A stretch of 64,000 nucleotides of DNA from Bog-756 sp963718405 (GTDB lineage Bacteria > Actinomycetota > Acidimicrobiia > Acidimicrobiales > RAAP-2). Below, piece by piece: positions 28,325 through 36,983 of the stretch. How positions within the stretch are numbered: position 1 is the stretch's first letter; the number at the start of each line of letters is the position of its first letter. The position numbers and the translations under genes are program-made. The notes under the pieces were generated by a model. The model searched no databases. It had not been told where the DNA came from and was given only the letters and a program-made list of their open reading frames with translations. The DNA is taken from the NCBI GenBank assembly GCA_963718405.1, contig CAVQYZ010000005.1, positions 682,001-746,000 on the forward strand, written 5' to 3'.

Positions 28325-28430
28325 TGGCGGTTCCGTTCACACGCTTCTTTCACGCACGACACTGGCCGGAAACACGCTCCCGTTAGTCTCCACGCATGTG
28401 GAGTGGACAGCACCCCCCGGCGGGTGACCG

Positions 28431-29921
28431 GTGAGCGCGGTCACCGACATCATCACCATCGACGATCCGGAGCTGCGCCCGCCCCCGCAGCCGGCGGAGC
28501 TCCCGCCCCACGTGATCGTGCTGTTCGGGGCCACCGGCGACCTGGCCCGGCGAAAGCTCCTCCCCGGCCTCCTGCGACTCTCCCATGCGGGGCTGTTGCC
28601 GGATTACCAGGTGGTCGGCACGTCGCTGGAGGATCTCGACGAAGCCCAGTTCCACCAGTTCGCCTTGACGGCCTGTCAGGAGTTCGCCCGGCGGGAGATC
28701 GTCGAGTCGCACTGGGAGGAGTTCCGGTCCCGGCTTCACTTCGCCCCGCAGGCCGACGGCCCGGCGGGGCTGGCCGGGGCGGTGGCCGGTGCCGAGCGGA
28801 GGCTGGACGGGGAGAGCCGGCGGCTCCACTACCTGAGCATCCCCCCTTCGGCGGCCGGGGCCGTGGTCCAGAGCCTGGACCGGGCCGGCCTGGTCGAGCG
28901 GTCCCGGATCATCATGGAGAAGCCGTTCGGGACGGACCTGTCGACGGCCAAGGCCCTCAACGACACCGTCCATGACACCTTCTCCCCCGATCAGGTCTAC
29001 CGTATCGACCACTTCTTGGGGAAGGAGGCGGCCCAGAACATCCTGGCCTTCCGGTTCGCCAACGGCCTCTTCGAGCCCATCTGGAACCGGGGCCACATCG
29101 ACCATGTGCAGATCGACGTACCCGAGACCCTGTCCGTCGACTCCCGGGCGGCCTTCTACGAGTCCACCGGGGCCTTCCGCGACATGGTGGTAACCCACCT
29201 GTTCCAGGTCCTGGCCTTCATGGCCATGGAGCCCCCGACCTCCCTCGAGCCCCGGTCGATCAGCGAGGAGAAGAACAAGGTGTTCCGGTCGATGCTCCCC
29301 ATCGACCCGGCCAATGTCGTTCGGGGTCAGTACGACGGTTACCGCTCCATACCCGGGGTGGCCGAGGACTCCCAGACCGAGACGTTCATCGCCCTCAAAT
29401 GCGAGATCGACAACTGGCGGTGGGCCGGGGTCCCGTTCTACCTCCGGACCGGCAAGAACATGGCCCAGGGGGCCAGGATCATCTCCATCGCCTTCCGGGA
29501 GCCCCCCAAGAGCATGTTCCCTTCCGGCTCGGGCATCGGGGCCCACGGGCCCGACCACCTGACCTTCGACCTGGCCGACTCGTCCAAGCTGTCGCTCTCG
29601 TTCTACGGGAAGCGCCCCGGTCCCGGGATGCAGCTGGACAAGCTGAGCCTGCAGTTCGCCCTGCACGAGACGGGCCACGAGGTCGACGTGCTCGAGGCGT
29701 ACGAGCGGCTCATCCACGACGCCATGAGCGGAGACCACACCCTGTTCACCGCGGCCGAGGACATCGAACGGCTGTGGGACCTGTCGACTCCGCTGCTCGA
29801 GGATCCCCCGCCGGTCGAGGGCTACGCCCCGGGGTCCTGGGGGCCGTCGAGCATCCGTGACCTCATCGAGCCCAACGCCTGGCGGCTGCCGTTCGAGCGG
29901 GGCTGGCGCAACGCCGAGTGA
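28431..29921 (+). CDS. zwf: Glucose-6-phosphate 1-dehydrogenase
   Basis: A 496-residue enzyme of the oxidative pentose phosphate pathway, oxidising glucose 6-phosphate to the lactone with NAD(P)+. The dinucleotide motif GATGDLARRKLLP lies at about residues 33-45, EKPFG at 163-167, and the active-site signature RIDHFLGKEAAQN at 191-203. The length is normal. The start is GTG 28431. The usual partners (transaldolase, OpcA, 6-phosphogluconolactonase) are not adjacent, so this may be a stand-alone copy. It is convergent with the AlkA-like gene, with only 9 bp between the two stop codons. Confidence 0.95.
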   Translation: MSAVTDIITIDDPELRPPPQPAELPPHVIVLFGATGDLARRKLLPGLLRLSHAGLLPDYQVVGTSLEDLDEAQFHQFALTACQEFARREIVESHWEEFRSRLHFAPQADGPAGLAGAVAGAERRLDGESRRLHYLSIPPSAAGAVVQSLDRAGLVERSRIIMEKPFGTDLSTAKALNDTVHDTFSPDQVYRIDHFLGKEAAQNILAFRFANGLFEPIWNRGHIDHVQIDVPETLSVDSRAAFYESTGAFRDMVVTHLFQVLAFMAMEPPTSLEPRSISEEKNKVFRSMLPIDPANVVRGQYDGYRSIPGVAEDSQTETFIALKCEIDNWRWAGVPFYLRTGKNMAQGARIISIAFREPPKSMFPSGSGIGAHGPDHLTFDLADSSKLSLSFYGKRPGPGMQLDKLSLQFALHETGHEVDVLEAYERLIHDAMSGDHTLFTAAEDIERLWDLSTPLLEDPPPVEGYAPGSWGPSSIRDLIEPNAWRLPFERGWRNAE

Positions 29922-29930
29922 CCCCCGGGG

Positions 29931-30560
29931 TCAGGGGGCGGCGGTCCGGTCGTCGACCACCCTCCAGCAGTACCAGGCCACCAGACTCCGGTAGGGGCTG
30001 AAGCGCTGGCCCAGGATCAGGAGCTCCTTCGGGCCGGGGATCTCGTCCAAGCCCCAGGCGGCGGCGTAGCCGGCCCGCACCCCGTAGTCCCCCACGGGCC
30101 AGACGTCGAGCCGACCCAGGGTGTCGAGCAGGAACATGTGGGCCGTCCACGGCCCGATGCCGCGGACCCGGGTCAGGTGTTCCACCACGGCGTCATCGGA
30201 GAGCCGGCCGATCCGCTCCAGCGAAACCTCTCCGGCCACCACCTTGTCGGCCAGGTCCCGGATGGAGGCGGCCTTGGCCCGGCTCAGCCCGGCGGAGGCC
30301 AGGAGCTCGGGAGACGCTGCCAACACGGACTCGGGAGTCACCGTTCCCCCCAGGGCCAGCTGGAAGCGGCCGTGGATGGTGGCGGCCGCCCGGCCGGCCA
30401 ACTGCTGGAAGACGATGATCTGAGCCAGTGCCGCGAAGCGTTGCGACGCCGGGGCCGGACGTCTCCGGGGTGGAGGGCCGTGCTGCTCGACCAGTGATGC
30501 CAGCACCCGGTCCGACGAGGCCAGCGACCTGGTGGCGTCGTCGAGGGAGCGGGCGGCCAT
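29931..30560 (-). CDS. HhH-GPD DNA glycosylase (AlkA/3-methyladenine type)
   Basis: A 209-residue base-excision glycosylase. The helix-hairpin-helix segment LTRVRGIGPWTAHMFLL is followed by the catalytic Asp in VWPVGDYGVRAG. An upstream FAALAQIIVFQQLAGRAAATI helix is typical of the AlkA group. It lacks the N-terminal beta domain of E. coli AlkA and has no iron-sulfur Cys cluster, so it belongs to the short AlkA-like class. It probably removes alkylated purines. Confidence 0.9.
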   Translation of the reverse strand: MAARSLDDATRSLASSDRVLASLVEQHGPPPRRRPAPASQRFAALAQIIVFQQLAGRAAATIHGRFQLALGGTVTPESVLAASPELLASAGLSRAKAASIRDLADKVVAGEVSLERIGRLSDDAVVEHLTRVRGIGPWTAHMFLLDTLGRLDVWPVGDYGVRAGYAAAWGLDEIPGPKELLILGQRFSPYRSLVAWYCWRVVDDRTAAP

Positions 30561-30728
30561 GGCGCCGATGATGCCACTACCGGACCCCGTTCACGATCCA
30601 ACGCGCTCTTGATCCGCTACCGCGGTCACGAACCAGGCCCGGTAGGGCCGACCCGGCCCGGCGGCTGTCGCCGGCATGGGCGTAGGATCCCCGCATCGCC
30701 ACCATCGTCGGCGAGACGGGGAGGAATC

Positions 30729-31190
30729 ATGGATGGCTACGTTGTCTCCACCGAGCGGGTGATCCCCGCTCCGGCTGAAGTCATTTTCGATCTGGTGGCC
30801 GACCCGGCCCGCCACCCCGACATCGACGGATCGGGCACCGTCAAGAAGGTCAAGTCCGAGGGCGGGCGCCTGGGGCTGGGGGACACCTTCGGCATGTCCA
30901 TGCACATGGGCATCGGCTATTCGATGGCCAACACGGTCATCGAATTCGAGGAGAACCGGAAGATCGCCTGGCAGACCCGGCTTCCCGGCTTCCTGGGTGG
31001 CTTCATCGGCGGGCGGATCTGGCGTTACGAATTCGAGCCGGTCACCGGGGGCACGCGGGTCACCGAGAGCTGGGACATCAGCGAGGACCACCAGCGGGCC
31101 TTCCTCAAGATGGGCAAGGTGGCCGAGTCCACCAAGTCCAGCATGGACAAGACCCTTGGGCGCCTGGAGGAGTTGACGTCACCGTCCTGA
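30729..31190 (+). CDS. SRPBCC (START-like) family protein
   Basis: A 153-residue polyketide-cyclase/START-like fold: VVSTERVIPAPAEVIFDLVADPARHPDIDG opens it in the standard way, and the segment VTESWDISEDH belongs to the last beta-strands. ATG 30729 follows GGGGAGGAATC. Proteins of this fold bind hydrophobic ligands; no specific role can be assigned. It precedes an LLM oxidoreductase on the same strand. Confidence 0.85.
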   Translation: MDGYVVSTERVIPAPAEVIFDLVADPARHPDIDGSGTVKKVKSEGGRLGLGDTFGMSMHMGIGYSMANTVIEFEENRKIAWQTRLPGFLGGFIGGRIWRYEFEPVTGGTRVTESWDISEDHQRAFLKMGKVAESTKSSMDKTLGRLEELTSPS

Positions 31191-31261
31191 CTCCGGTCCG
31201 GGCGTAGGCCCGGGGCCACAGCTCCGGGAAGGCCGGAGCGCCACCCGGCGTTGAACCGGTC

Positions 31262-32287
31262 ATGGTTCCACTTTCCGTTCTCGACCTGGCCACGGTGGGT
31301 CGCGGGTTCACCCCGGCCGATGCGCTGGCCGACACCAGCAGCCTGGCCCAGGTGGCCGAGCAGCTGGGCTACCGGCGCCTCTGGGTGGCCGAGCACCACG
31401 GCATGCCATCGGTGGCCAGCTCGGCGCCGGCCGTGCTCATCAGCCACCTGGCTGACGTCACCTCCACCATCCGGGTGGGCGCCGGCGGGGTCATGCTCCC
31501 CAACCACTCGCCCCTGGTCATCGCCGAGCAGTTCGCGACCCTGGAGGCCCTCCACCCGGGTCGCATCGACCTGGGCCTGGGCCGGGCTCCGGGCACCGAC
31601 CCCAAGACGGCCATGGCGCTGCGTCGGACCGCCGACATGGGCGCCGACACCTTCCCCGACGATGTGGTCGAGCTGATCAAGTACCTGATCGACAGCGACG
31701 GGCCGCCGACCACCCCGGCCCCGGTGCCCGGCCGGGGTTACCTCCCCGAGATGTGGCTGCTGGGTTCGTCCACCTTCAGTGCCCAGCTGGCCGGACTACT
31801 GGGCCTGCCCTTCTCGTTCGCCTACCACTTCGCCCCGGGGCTGGTGGACCAGGCCCTGGCCCAGTACCGGTCGGTGTTCCGGCCCTCGGTCCTGCTGGAG
31901 AAGCCCTACGCCATGGTGGCGGTGTCGGTGCTGTGCGCTCCGAGTGAGGAAGAGGCGCGCTGGTTGGCCGGACCGTCCGCCCTCACCATCCTGCAGCTCC
32001 GGACGGGGCGCCTCGGGCCCGTGGCCACCCCCGAAGAAGCCGCGGCCTACCAGTTCACCCCGGGTGAGCAGGAGCTGGTCGACTCGGCCACCGCCAGCCA
32101 CCTGGTCGGCGATCCGGACACCGTCCACCAGGGGTTGGTGGACCTGCAGAGCCGCACCGGGGCCGACGAGCTCATGCTGTCCACCCGGGCCCACTCGCTG
32201 GAGCCCCGGCTGGCCTCACTGACCCTGGTGGCGGAAAGGTGGTCCATGGCCGGCCAAGCCGACCCGCAGTCGAGCTCGGCGGCCTGA
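31262..32287 (+). CDS. LLM class flavin-dependent oxidoreductase
   Basis: A 341-residue luciferase-like protein: SVLDLATVGRGFTPADAL, LGYRRLWVAEHHGMPSVAS, then GAGGVMLPNHSPLVIAEQF and HPGRIDLGLGRAPGTD. These are the marks of the group related to alkanal monooxygenase alpha-chain/MsnO8-type enzymes. The protein is complete, in contrast to the frameshifted LLM genes elsewhere. Cofactor (FMN or F420) and substrate are not certain. Confidence 0.92.
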   Translation: MVPLSVLDLATVGRGFTPADALADTSSLAQVAEQLGYRRLWVAEHHGMPSVASSAPAVLISHLADVTSTIRVGAGGVMLPNHSPLVIAEQFATLEALHPGRIDLGLGRAPGTDPKTAMALRRTADMGADTFPDDVVELIKYLIDSDGPPTTPAPVPGRGYLPEMWLLGSSTFSAQLAGLLGLPFSFAYHFAPGLVDQALAQYRSVFRPSVLLEKPYAMVAVSVLCAPSEEEARWLAGPSALTILQLRTGRLGPVATPEEAAAYQFTPGEQELVDSATASHLVGDPDTVHQGLVDLQSRTGADELMLSTRAHSLEPRLASLTLVAERWSMAGQADPQSSSAA

Positions 32288-32306
32288 CCCGGTCAGCGGT
32301 ACAGCC

Positions 32307-33241
32307 TCAGAGGGCGGCGCAGTGGGGAAGGACCTCTTCTCCCAGCAGGGACAGATGGTCCAGGTCCTCGAGGTCGAGAACCTGCAGGTAGGCCCGGGAG
32401 GCCCCGATGCCGGCGAAGGTGGCCAGCTTGGCGACGACCTCATCGGGCGTGCCGCACAGGCCGCTCTGGCGGAGCTCGTCGACCGATCGACCGATACGTT
32501 CGGCCCGTCTGGCGATCTCTGCCTCGTCGGTGCCACAGCAGACCACCTGGGCCGCCGAGAACGCCATCGAAGCCGGATCCCGACCGGCGGCCTCGCAAGC
32601 CTCCCGCACCACGGCGAACTGCCCCCGGTCTCGTCGAGGGGCCGGAAGGCCCGGTTGAACTCGGCGGCGTACCGGGCGGCCAGGCGCGGGGTCCGTTTGG
32701 GACCGCCTCCTCCCACGATGACCGGGGGTCCGGGTAGCTGCACCGGTTTGGGCAGAGCGGGGCAGTCGGCCAGCTGATAGTGGCGCCCGGCAAAGGTGAA
32801 GGTCTCACCGGCGGGCGTGGACCACAGGCCGGTGACGATGGCCAGCTGCTCCTCGAGCCGTTCGAAGCGCTCGCCCACCGGTGGGAACGGGATCCCGTAG
32901 GCGGTGTGCTCCGCCTCGTACCAACCGGCCCCGAGCCCCAGCTCCACCCGGCCGCCGCTCATCACGTCCACCCCGGCCACGGAGACGGCCAGCGGCCCGG
33001 GCAGCCGGAAGGTGGCCGACGACACCAGGGTCCCGAGCCGGATCCGGTCGGTCTCGCGGGCGATGGCGGCCAGGGTGACCCAGGCATCGCTGGGGCCGGG
33101 CAGCCCGTCGGTCCCCATGGACAAGAAGTGGTCGCTCCGGAAGAAGGCGTCGAAGCCCTGGGCCTCAGCGGTCCGGGCCACCTCGAGGAGCTGCTGGTAT
33201 GACGCCCCCTGCTGGGGTTCGGTGAAGATCCGTAGCAACAT
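32307..33241 (-). CDS. LLM class F420-dependent oxidoreductase, frameshifted
   Basis: Begins MLLRIFTEPQQGASY and continues through AQGFDAFFRSDHFLSMG, VMSGGRVELGLGAGWYEAEH and PPVIVGGGGPKRTPRLAARYA, the pattern of F420-dependent LLM proteins. After AFNRAFRPLDET-like sequence near 32625 the frame breaks in a GGGGG run. The C-terminal 100 residues (EACEAAGRDPASMAFSAAQV onward) read in another frame to a stop at 32307. The interval is 3n+2, so one base is missing or two are added. It probably encodes an intact enzyme in the organism. Confidence 0.8.
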
Positions 33242-33250
33242 GGCCCCGGT

Positions 33251-33967
33251 CTAGCCGAGCCCGGCGGGGGTGGCCACCGGCGGTGGTCGATGGGCCGCAG
33301 CCCCGCCGACGGCCCGGCCGACGGCCAGGACCCCCACCACCCGGGCCCCGGCCATGCGGAGGGCGGCCGCGGCGCTCTGGGCCCGGGAACCGGTGGTGAT
33401 GCTGTCGTCGAACACCAGCACCCTCCGGGAGCGCAGCCAGGACCGGTTGACCTCCGGCGGGACCTCGAAGCCCCGCCGAGCGGCCAGAAGGTGGTCGGTG
33501 GGCTCAGGGCCTCGCACCAGCAGCCTGCGGTGCCCCCGGGCCAGATCGGGGACCTGGTTGACCAGGACCTCGGTTGGGGCGACCCCTGGACGGGTGGTGG
33601 ATGGAACCGTGGCCACCACATCCCAACGGGACCCGAATCGGAGGGTCAGGCGGGTGGGGTCGGCCGCCAACCACGACCGGACCAGCCCAGCCACCTCGGC
33701 GGCGTAGACGTGACGGGCCTCGGCCACCGCTGCGTCCTTGTAGCCGCGCAACCGCCGGTGGAGGCCGTCGCCGGTCCGGTACTCCGCTATGGCCAGCACC
33801 GGCGCCAGGGGCATCCGCAGCTGGTGGACCGTGACGTCACAGCAGAAGCACAGTGCGAACCGGGCGTGGGTGGGTCCCCCACACACCAGGCATGGGTCCC
33901 GACTCGATGCGAGGAGGGCCATGGGCGGTGCCCGCCTTCCGGTGGAGGCCTCAAGGGCCGGTGGCAT
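33251..33967 (-). CDS. ComF-like phosphoribosyltransferase-fold protein
   Basis: 238 residues. An N-terminal double-Cys pattern (CLVCGG and CFCC) could bind zinc, and the PRPP-binding loop VLVFDDSITTGSRAQSAAAAL is conserved. This arrangement is that of ComF/GntX-type proteins, linked to DNA uptake in competent bacteria. No other competence genes are nearby. It follows the LLM gene by less than 10 bp in the reverse orientation and could share its transcript. Confidence 0.85.
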   Translation of the reverse strand: MPPALEASTGRRAPPMALLASSRDPCLVCGGPTHARFALCFCCDVTVHQLRMPLAPVLAIAEYRTGDGLHRRLRGYKDAAVAEARHVYAAEVAGLVRSWLAADPTRLTLRFGSRWDVVATVPSTTRPGVAPTEVLVNQVPDLARGHRRLLVRGPEPTDHLLAARRGFEVPPEVNRSWLRSRRVLVFDDSITTGSRAQSAAAALRMAGARVVGVLAVGRAVGGAAAHRPPPVATPAGLG

Positions 33968-34008
33968 GGTGGCGGCGGGAAGCCCACGCCGCGAGGCTCA
34001 GCGGGGGA

Positions 34009-34482
34009 TCAGGACCCGTCCCGTGGGAGTGTGCCGTCGGCGTCGGAACGCTTGAGGAGGAAGGTCCCGGTCGACCGGCTGACCAGCTGGTCCTGGTCGT
34101 CGAGCACCGTGGCCTCGGCGTAGGCCACCTGGCGGGCCATCCTCACCACTTCCCCACGGAGCCGGTACGGCTCCCCCACCAGGGCCGGCCGCATGGTCTC
34201 GATCTTCATCTCCAAGGTGGCCCGGGTCCGGTCGCGGCCCGGCAGGGCCGAGTTGATGGCGAAGTTCATGGCGGCGTCCAGCAGAAGGCCGTGCACGCCG
34301 GCCTGCACCACCCCGTGCGGATTGCCGGCCACCGGGGCCGGAAGGAACGACCCGGCCACCCAGCCCAGGTCCTCCCCGTCGACCCCGTAGTCGTCGAAGG
34401 AGCCGCCCACCGTGCCGATGAGCTCCATGCCCCCGTCACCCAGCCACCGGTCCATGTCCTTGATCCGACCCTTGTCCTGCAT
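34009..34482 (-). CDS. Hotdog-fold thioesterase (PaaI-like)
   Basis: A 157-residue protein. HGVVQAGVHGLLLDAAMNFAINSAL forms the central hotdog helix, and RATLEMKIETMRPALVG the strand region, as in PaaI/YdiI-type acyl-CoA thioesterases. ATG 34482 is the preferred start; the longer open frame upstream covers the thiolase promoter region and is not coding. It is divergent from a thiolase, and the pair could share the palindromic operator between them. Confidence 0.82.
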   Translation of the reverse strand: MQDKGRIKDMDRWLGDGGMELIGTVGGSFDDYGVDGEDLGWVAGSFLPAPVAGNPHGVVQAGVHGLLLDAAMNFAINSALPGRDRTRATLEMKIETMRPALVGEPYRLRGEVVRMARQVAYAEATVLDDQDQLVSRSTGTFLLKRSDADGTLPRDGS

Positions 34483-34605
34483 GCCACCGACCGTAGCGCC
34501 GGGCTGCATCACGGCCGGCGCCCGGCCCATCCCGACCCCACCTCGGCGGTCCGGTCCGGCATTTGACGGAAGCTCCGTTCCGACTACGATCGGACGGGAC
34601 GGGCG

Positions 34606-34625
34606 ACTTGACCGGACGGTCAAGT
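34606..34625. promoter_or_regulatory. 20-bp palindrome between thioesterase and thiolase, candidate TetR-type operator
   Basis: ACTTGACCGGACGGTCAAGT is two 9-bp arms around a central GA, a perfect inverted repeat apart from that centre. It lies 105 bp before the thiolase ATG and 124 bp before the divergent thioesterase start. Similar TGACCG-N2-CGGTCA palindromes are bound by TetR-type regulators of fatty-acid genes in other bacteria. No cognate regulator is encoded in the window. A looser repeat (ACGGA-AGC-TCCGT) lies about 40 bp upstream. Confidence 0.5.
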
Positions 34626-34729
34626 TTCTCGCAGCAGTTCGAAATCCGTAGCGACCAAACCAGCAGTTCCGACCACGAACCGAGCGAGGCCGGCAGGAAT
34701 CCGTTCCGCCGGACCACGGAAGGAGAACC

Positions 34730-35911
34730 ATGACCGACGCCGTCATCGTCGACGCAGTCCGCACCCCCGGGGGCAAGCGGAACGGGAAACTTCGCAACTG
34801 GCACGCCGCCGACCTGGGGTCCGAGCCCCTGAAGGCCCTGGTGGAGCGGAACGACCTCGACCCGGCCCTGGTCGACGACGTGATCATGGGCTGTGTGATG
34901 CAGGTGGGCGAGCAGTCCCTCAACGTGGCCCGCAACGCCGTGCTGGCCGCGGGCTTCCCCGAGTCGGTACCGGGCACCACCATCGACCGCCAGTGCGGCT
35001 CCTCCCAGCAGGCCCTGCACTTCGGGGCCCAGGGGGTCATCGCCGGCGCCTACGACATCGTGATCGGCGGCGGCGTCGAGGTCATGACCCGGACCCCCAT
35101 GGGCTCCTCGGTCGTCCGTGACCTGGGCTATCCCTTCGGCCCCCGGATGATGCAGCGCTACGCCGAGCGGGGCGGTCTGGTGGGCCAGGGTGAGGGAGCC
35201 GAGCTGATCGCCGATCAGTGGAACATCTCCCGTGAGTCCCTCGACGAGTTCGCGGTCCGCTCCCACCATCGGGCGGCCCAGGCCACAGCGGAGGGTCGTT
35301 TCGAACGCGAGCTCATCCCGGTGGCGGTCAAGGACGACGACCGGGCCGACACCGACGAGCTGATCCTGACCGATGAGGGCATCCGTCCGGACTCCTCCGT
35401 GGAGGTCCTGGCCAACCTCAAGCCGGCATTCCGCCAGGAGAACGGCCGGATCACCGCGGGCAACTCGTCCCAGATCACCGACGGAGCTTCGGGCGTGCTG
35501 ATCATGAGCGACGAGAAGGCCGCGGACCTCGGACTGACCCCGAGGGCCCGGTTCCACAGCTTCGCCGTGGCCGGCAGCGACCCCATCACCATGCTCACCG
35601 GCCCCATCCCGGCCACCAAGCTGGTGCTGGAGAAGGCCAAGCTGACTCTTGACGACATGGACGTGATCGAGATCAATGAGGCCTTCGCCTCGGTGGTCCT
35701 GGCCTGGCAGCAGGAGTTCGGTGCCGACATGGACAAGGTCAACGTCAACGGCGGGGCCATCGCCCTGGGCCACCCTTTGGGGGCCTCGGGAGCCAAGCTC
35801 ATGGCCACGCTGCTCAATGAGCTCGAGCGCACCCAGGGCCGCTACGGGCTGCTGACCATGTGCGAAGGCGGCGGGATGGCCAACGCCACCATCATCGAGC
35901 GCCTGGGCTGA
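34730..35911 (+). CDS. Acetyl-CoA C-acyltransferase (thiolase)
   Basis: A 393-residue thiolase, converting acetyl-CoA plus acyl-CoA to 3-ketoacyl-CoA or the reverse. Cys89 (DRQCGSSQQAL) is the acyl-accepting nucleophile; His348 (GGAIALGHPLGASGA) and Cys378 (TMCEGGGMANA) complete the active site. Positions match the canonical thiolase numbering exactly. AAGGAGA lies just before ATG 34730. The length is standard. Role: beta-oxidation or acetoacetyl-CoA formation, consistent with a fatty-acid-type operator upstream. Confidence 0.95.
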   Translation: MTDAVIVDAVRTPGGKRNGKLRNWHAADLGSEPLKALVERNDLDPALVDDVIMGCVMQVGEQSLNVARNAVLAAGFPESVPGTTIDRQCGSSQQALHFGAQGVIAGAYDIVIGGGVEVMTRTPMGSSVVRDLGYPFGPRMMQRYAERGGLVGQGEGAELIADQWNISRESLDEFAVRSHHRAAQATAEGRFERELIPVAVKDDDRADTDELILTDEGIRPDSSVEVLANLKPAFRQENGRITAGNSSQITDGASGVLIMSDEKAADLGLTPRARFHSFAVAGSDPITMLTGPIPATKLVLEKAKLTLDDMDVIEINEAFASVVLAWQQEFGADMDKVNVNGGAIALGHPLGASGAKLMATLLNELERTQGRYGLLTMCEGGGMANATIIERLG

Positions 35912-36001
35912 CCGACAGACGACCGGGAGTTCCGGTTCCGGCGCCGGGCCTGATCATCGGGCTCCGCCGGGGCCGGGCTCGTCCCGGGTGGTCCCCGCCG
36001 A

Positions 36002-36298
36002 CTAGTGGTAGCGGGTGGCCATGATGAGGCCGATGAAGATGGCCCCGATGGCCGCAATCAGCCACAGATTGTTCACCCCACCGGGGAGCAAACCGGCGTA
36101 GTTGAGGATGACCACCAGTACCCCGAGGGCGAACATGATGATGATCAGCGGGCCCATCCACCGGGGGCTGGTCTTGGCGTTCTTCGGGATGGGAGGGGTG
36201 TACCGGGTGCTCTGCACCTGGGCTGCCGTGGTGACCCGGCCCGAGGAACGACCCTTCTTCTGTGCTTTGCCCGGTCCGGCCTTGGCCTTGGTTGCCAT
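36002..36298 (-). CDS. crgA: Cell division protein CrgA
   Basis: A 98-residue protein with a Lys-rich N-terminus, the conserved RYTPPIPKNAKTSPRWMGPL region and two membrane segments ending TRYH. This is the CrgA family, which interacts with FtsZ and penicillin-binding proteins during septation in actinobacteria. Its position next to pabA/trpG and pknB matches the M. tuberculosis order and supports the call. Confidence 0.95.
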   Translation of the reverse strand: MATKAKAGPGKAQKKGRSSGRVTTAAQVQSTRYTPPIPKNAKTSPRWMGPLIIIMFALGVLVVILNYAGLLPGGVNNLWLIAAIGAIFIGLIMATRYH

Positions 36299-36375
36299 GG
36301 CCGAAGGATAGCCAGTAACAACCCACTCAGGGGCCGGGAGCCGCCAGGCCCTGCGGCTTGTACCATCAACGAACC

Positions 36376-36961
36376 ATGGGCACCCGGGTTCTGGTCATCG
36401 ACAATTACGACTCGTTCGTCTACAACCTGGTCCAAGAGCTCGGTGAGCTGGGCGCGGAGCCGTTCGTCCACCGCAACGACACCATCGACATCGAGGGGAT
36501 CCGGGCGGCCTCCCCGGACGCCATCCTGATCTCACCGGGACCCGGGCCGGCCCGAGGACGCCGGGATCAGCATGGCGGTGGTGGCCGAGCTGGCCGGGGA
36601 GTACCCCATCCTGGGGGTATGCCTCGGGCACCAGGTCATCGGCCAGGTCTACGGGGGCGAGATCGTGACCGCCCCCACCCTCATGCACGGCAAGACCTCG
36701 TCGGTGCACCACGATGGCCGGGCCCTCTTCGCCGGGCTACCCGAGCCGTTCATCGCCACCCGGTACCACTCCCTGGTGGTGGAGCCGGGCTCGGTGCCGG
36801 ACGTGCTGGAGGTCACCGCCACCACCTCCGAGGGGGTGATCATGGGCCTCCGGCACCGCACCCTGGCGGTGGAGGGGGTCCAGTTCCATCCGGAGTCACT
36901 CCTCACCCCCAGCGGTCCGGCCCTGCTGTCCAACTTCCTGGCCTCCACCGGCAACCACTGA
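36376..36961 (+). CDS. pabA: Anthranilate/aminodeoxychorismate synthase amidotransferase subunit, one frameshift
   Basis: A glutamine amidotransferase that supplies ammonia to chorismate-using TrpE or PabB. It opens VLVIDNYDSFVYNLVQELG. The nucleophile Cys (GVCLGHQVIGQVYGG) and the His/Glu of VQFHPESLLTP are present. The frame breaks at CCCGGGCC near 36547; the interval is 3n+1, so one inserted base restores the usual length of about 195 residues. Distinguishing pabA from trpG by sequence alone is not safe, and M. tuberculosis calls the syntenic gene trpG. It is convergent with pknB. Confidence 0.82.
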
Positions 36962-36983
36962 GCCGGCGGCCCCGCCGGGGCTC
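36960..36983. terminator. Hairpin between convergent pabA and pknB
   Basis: GAGCCGGCGG pairs with CCGCC plus GGCTC (two bulged G) across a 2-nt loop, spanning both stop codons of the convergent genes. It is probably a bidirectional terminator without T-run, inferred from structure and location only. Confidence 0.45.

Noticed and set aside
29919..29933. Palindrome TGACCCC-C-GGGGTCA between zwf and the AlkA-like gene as terminator
   Set aside because: It consists of the two facing stop codons with a GC run; a one-base loop cannot fold as drawn, so it is weak evidence for a terminator.
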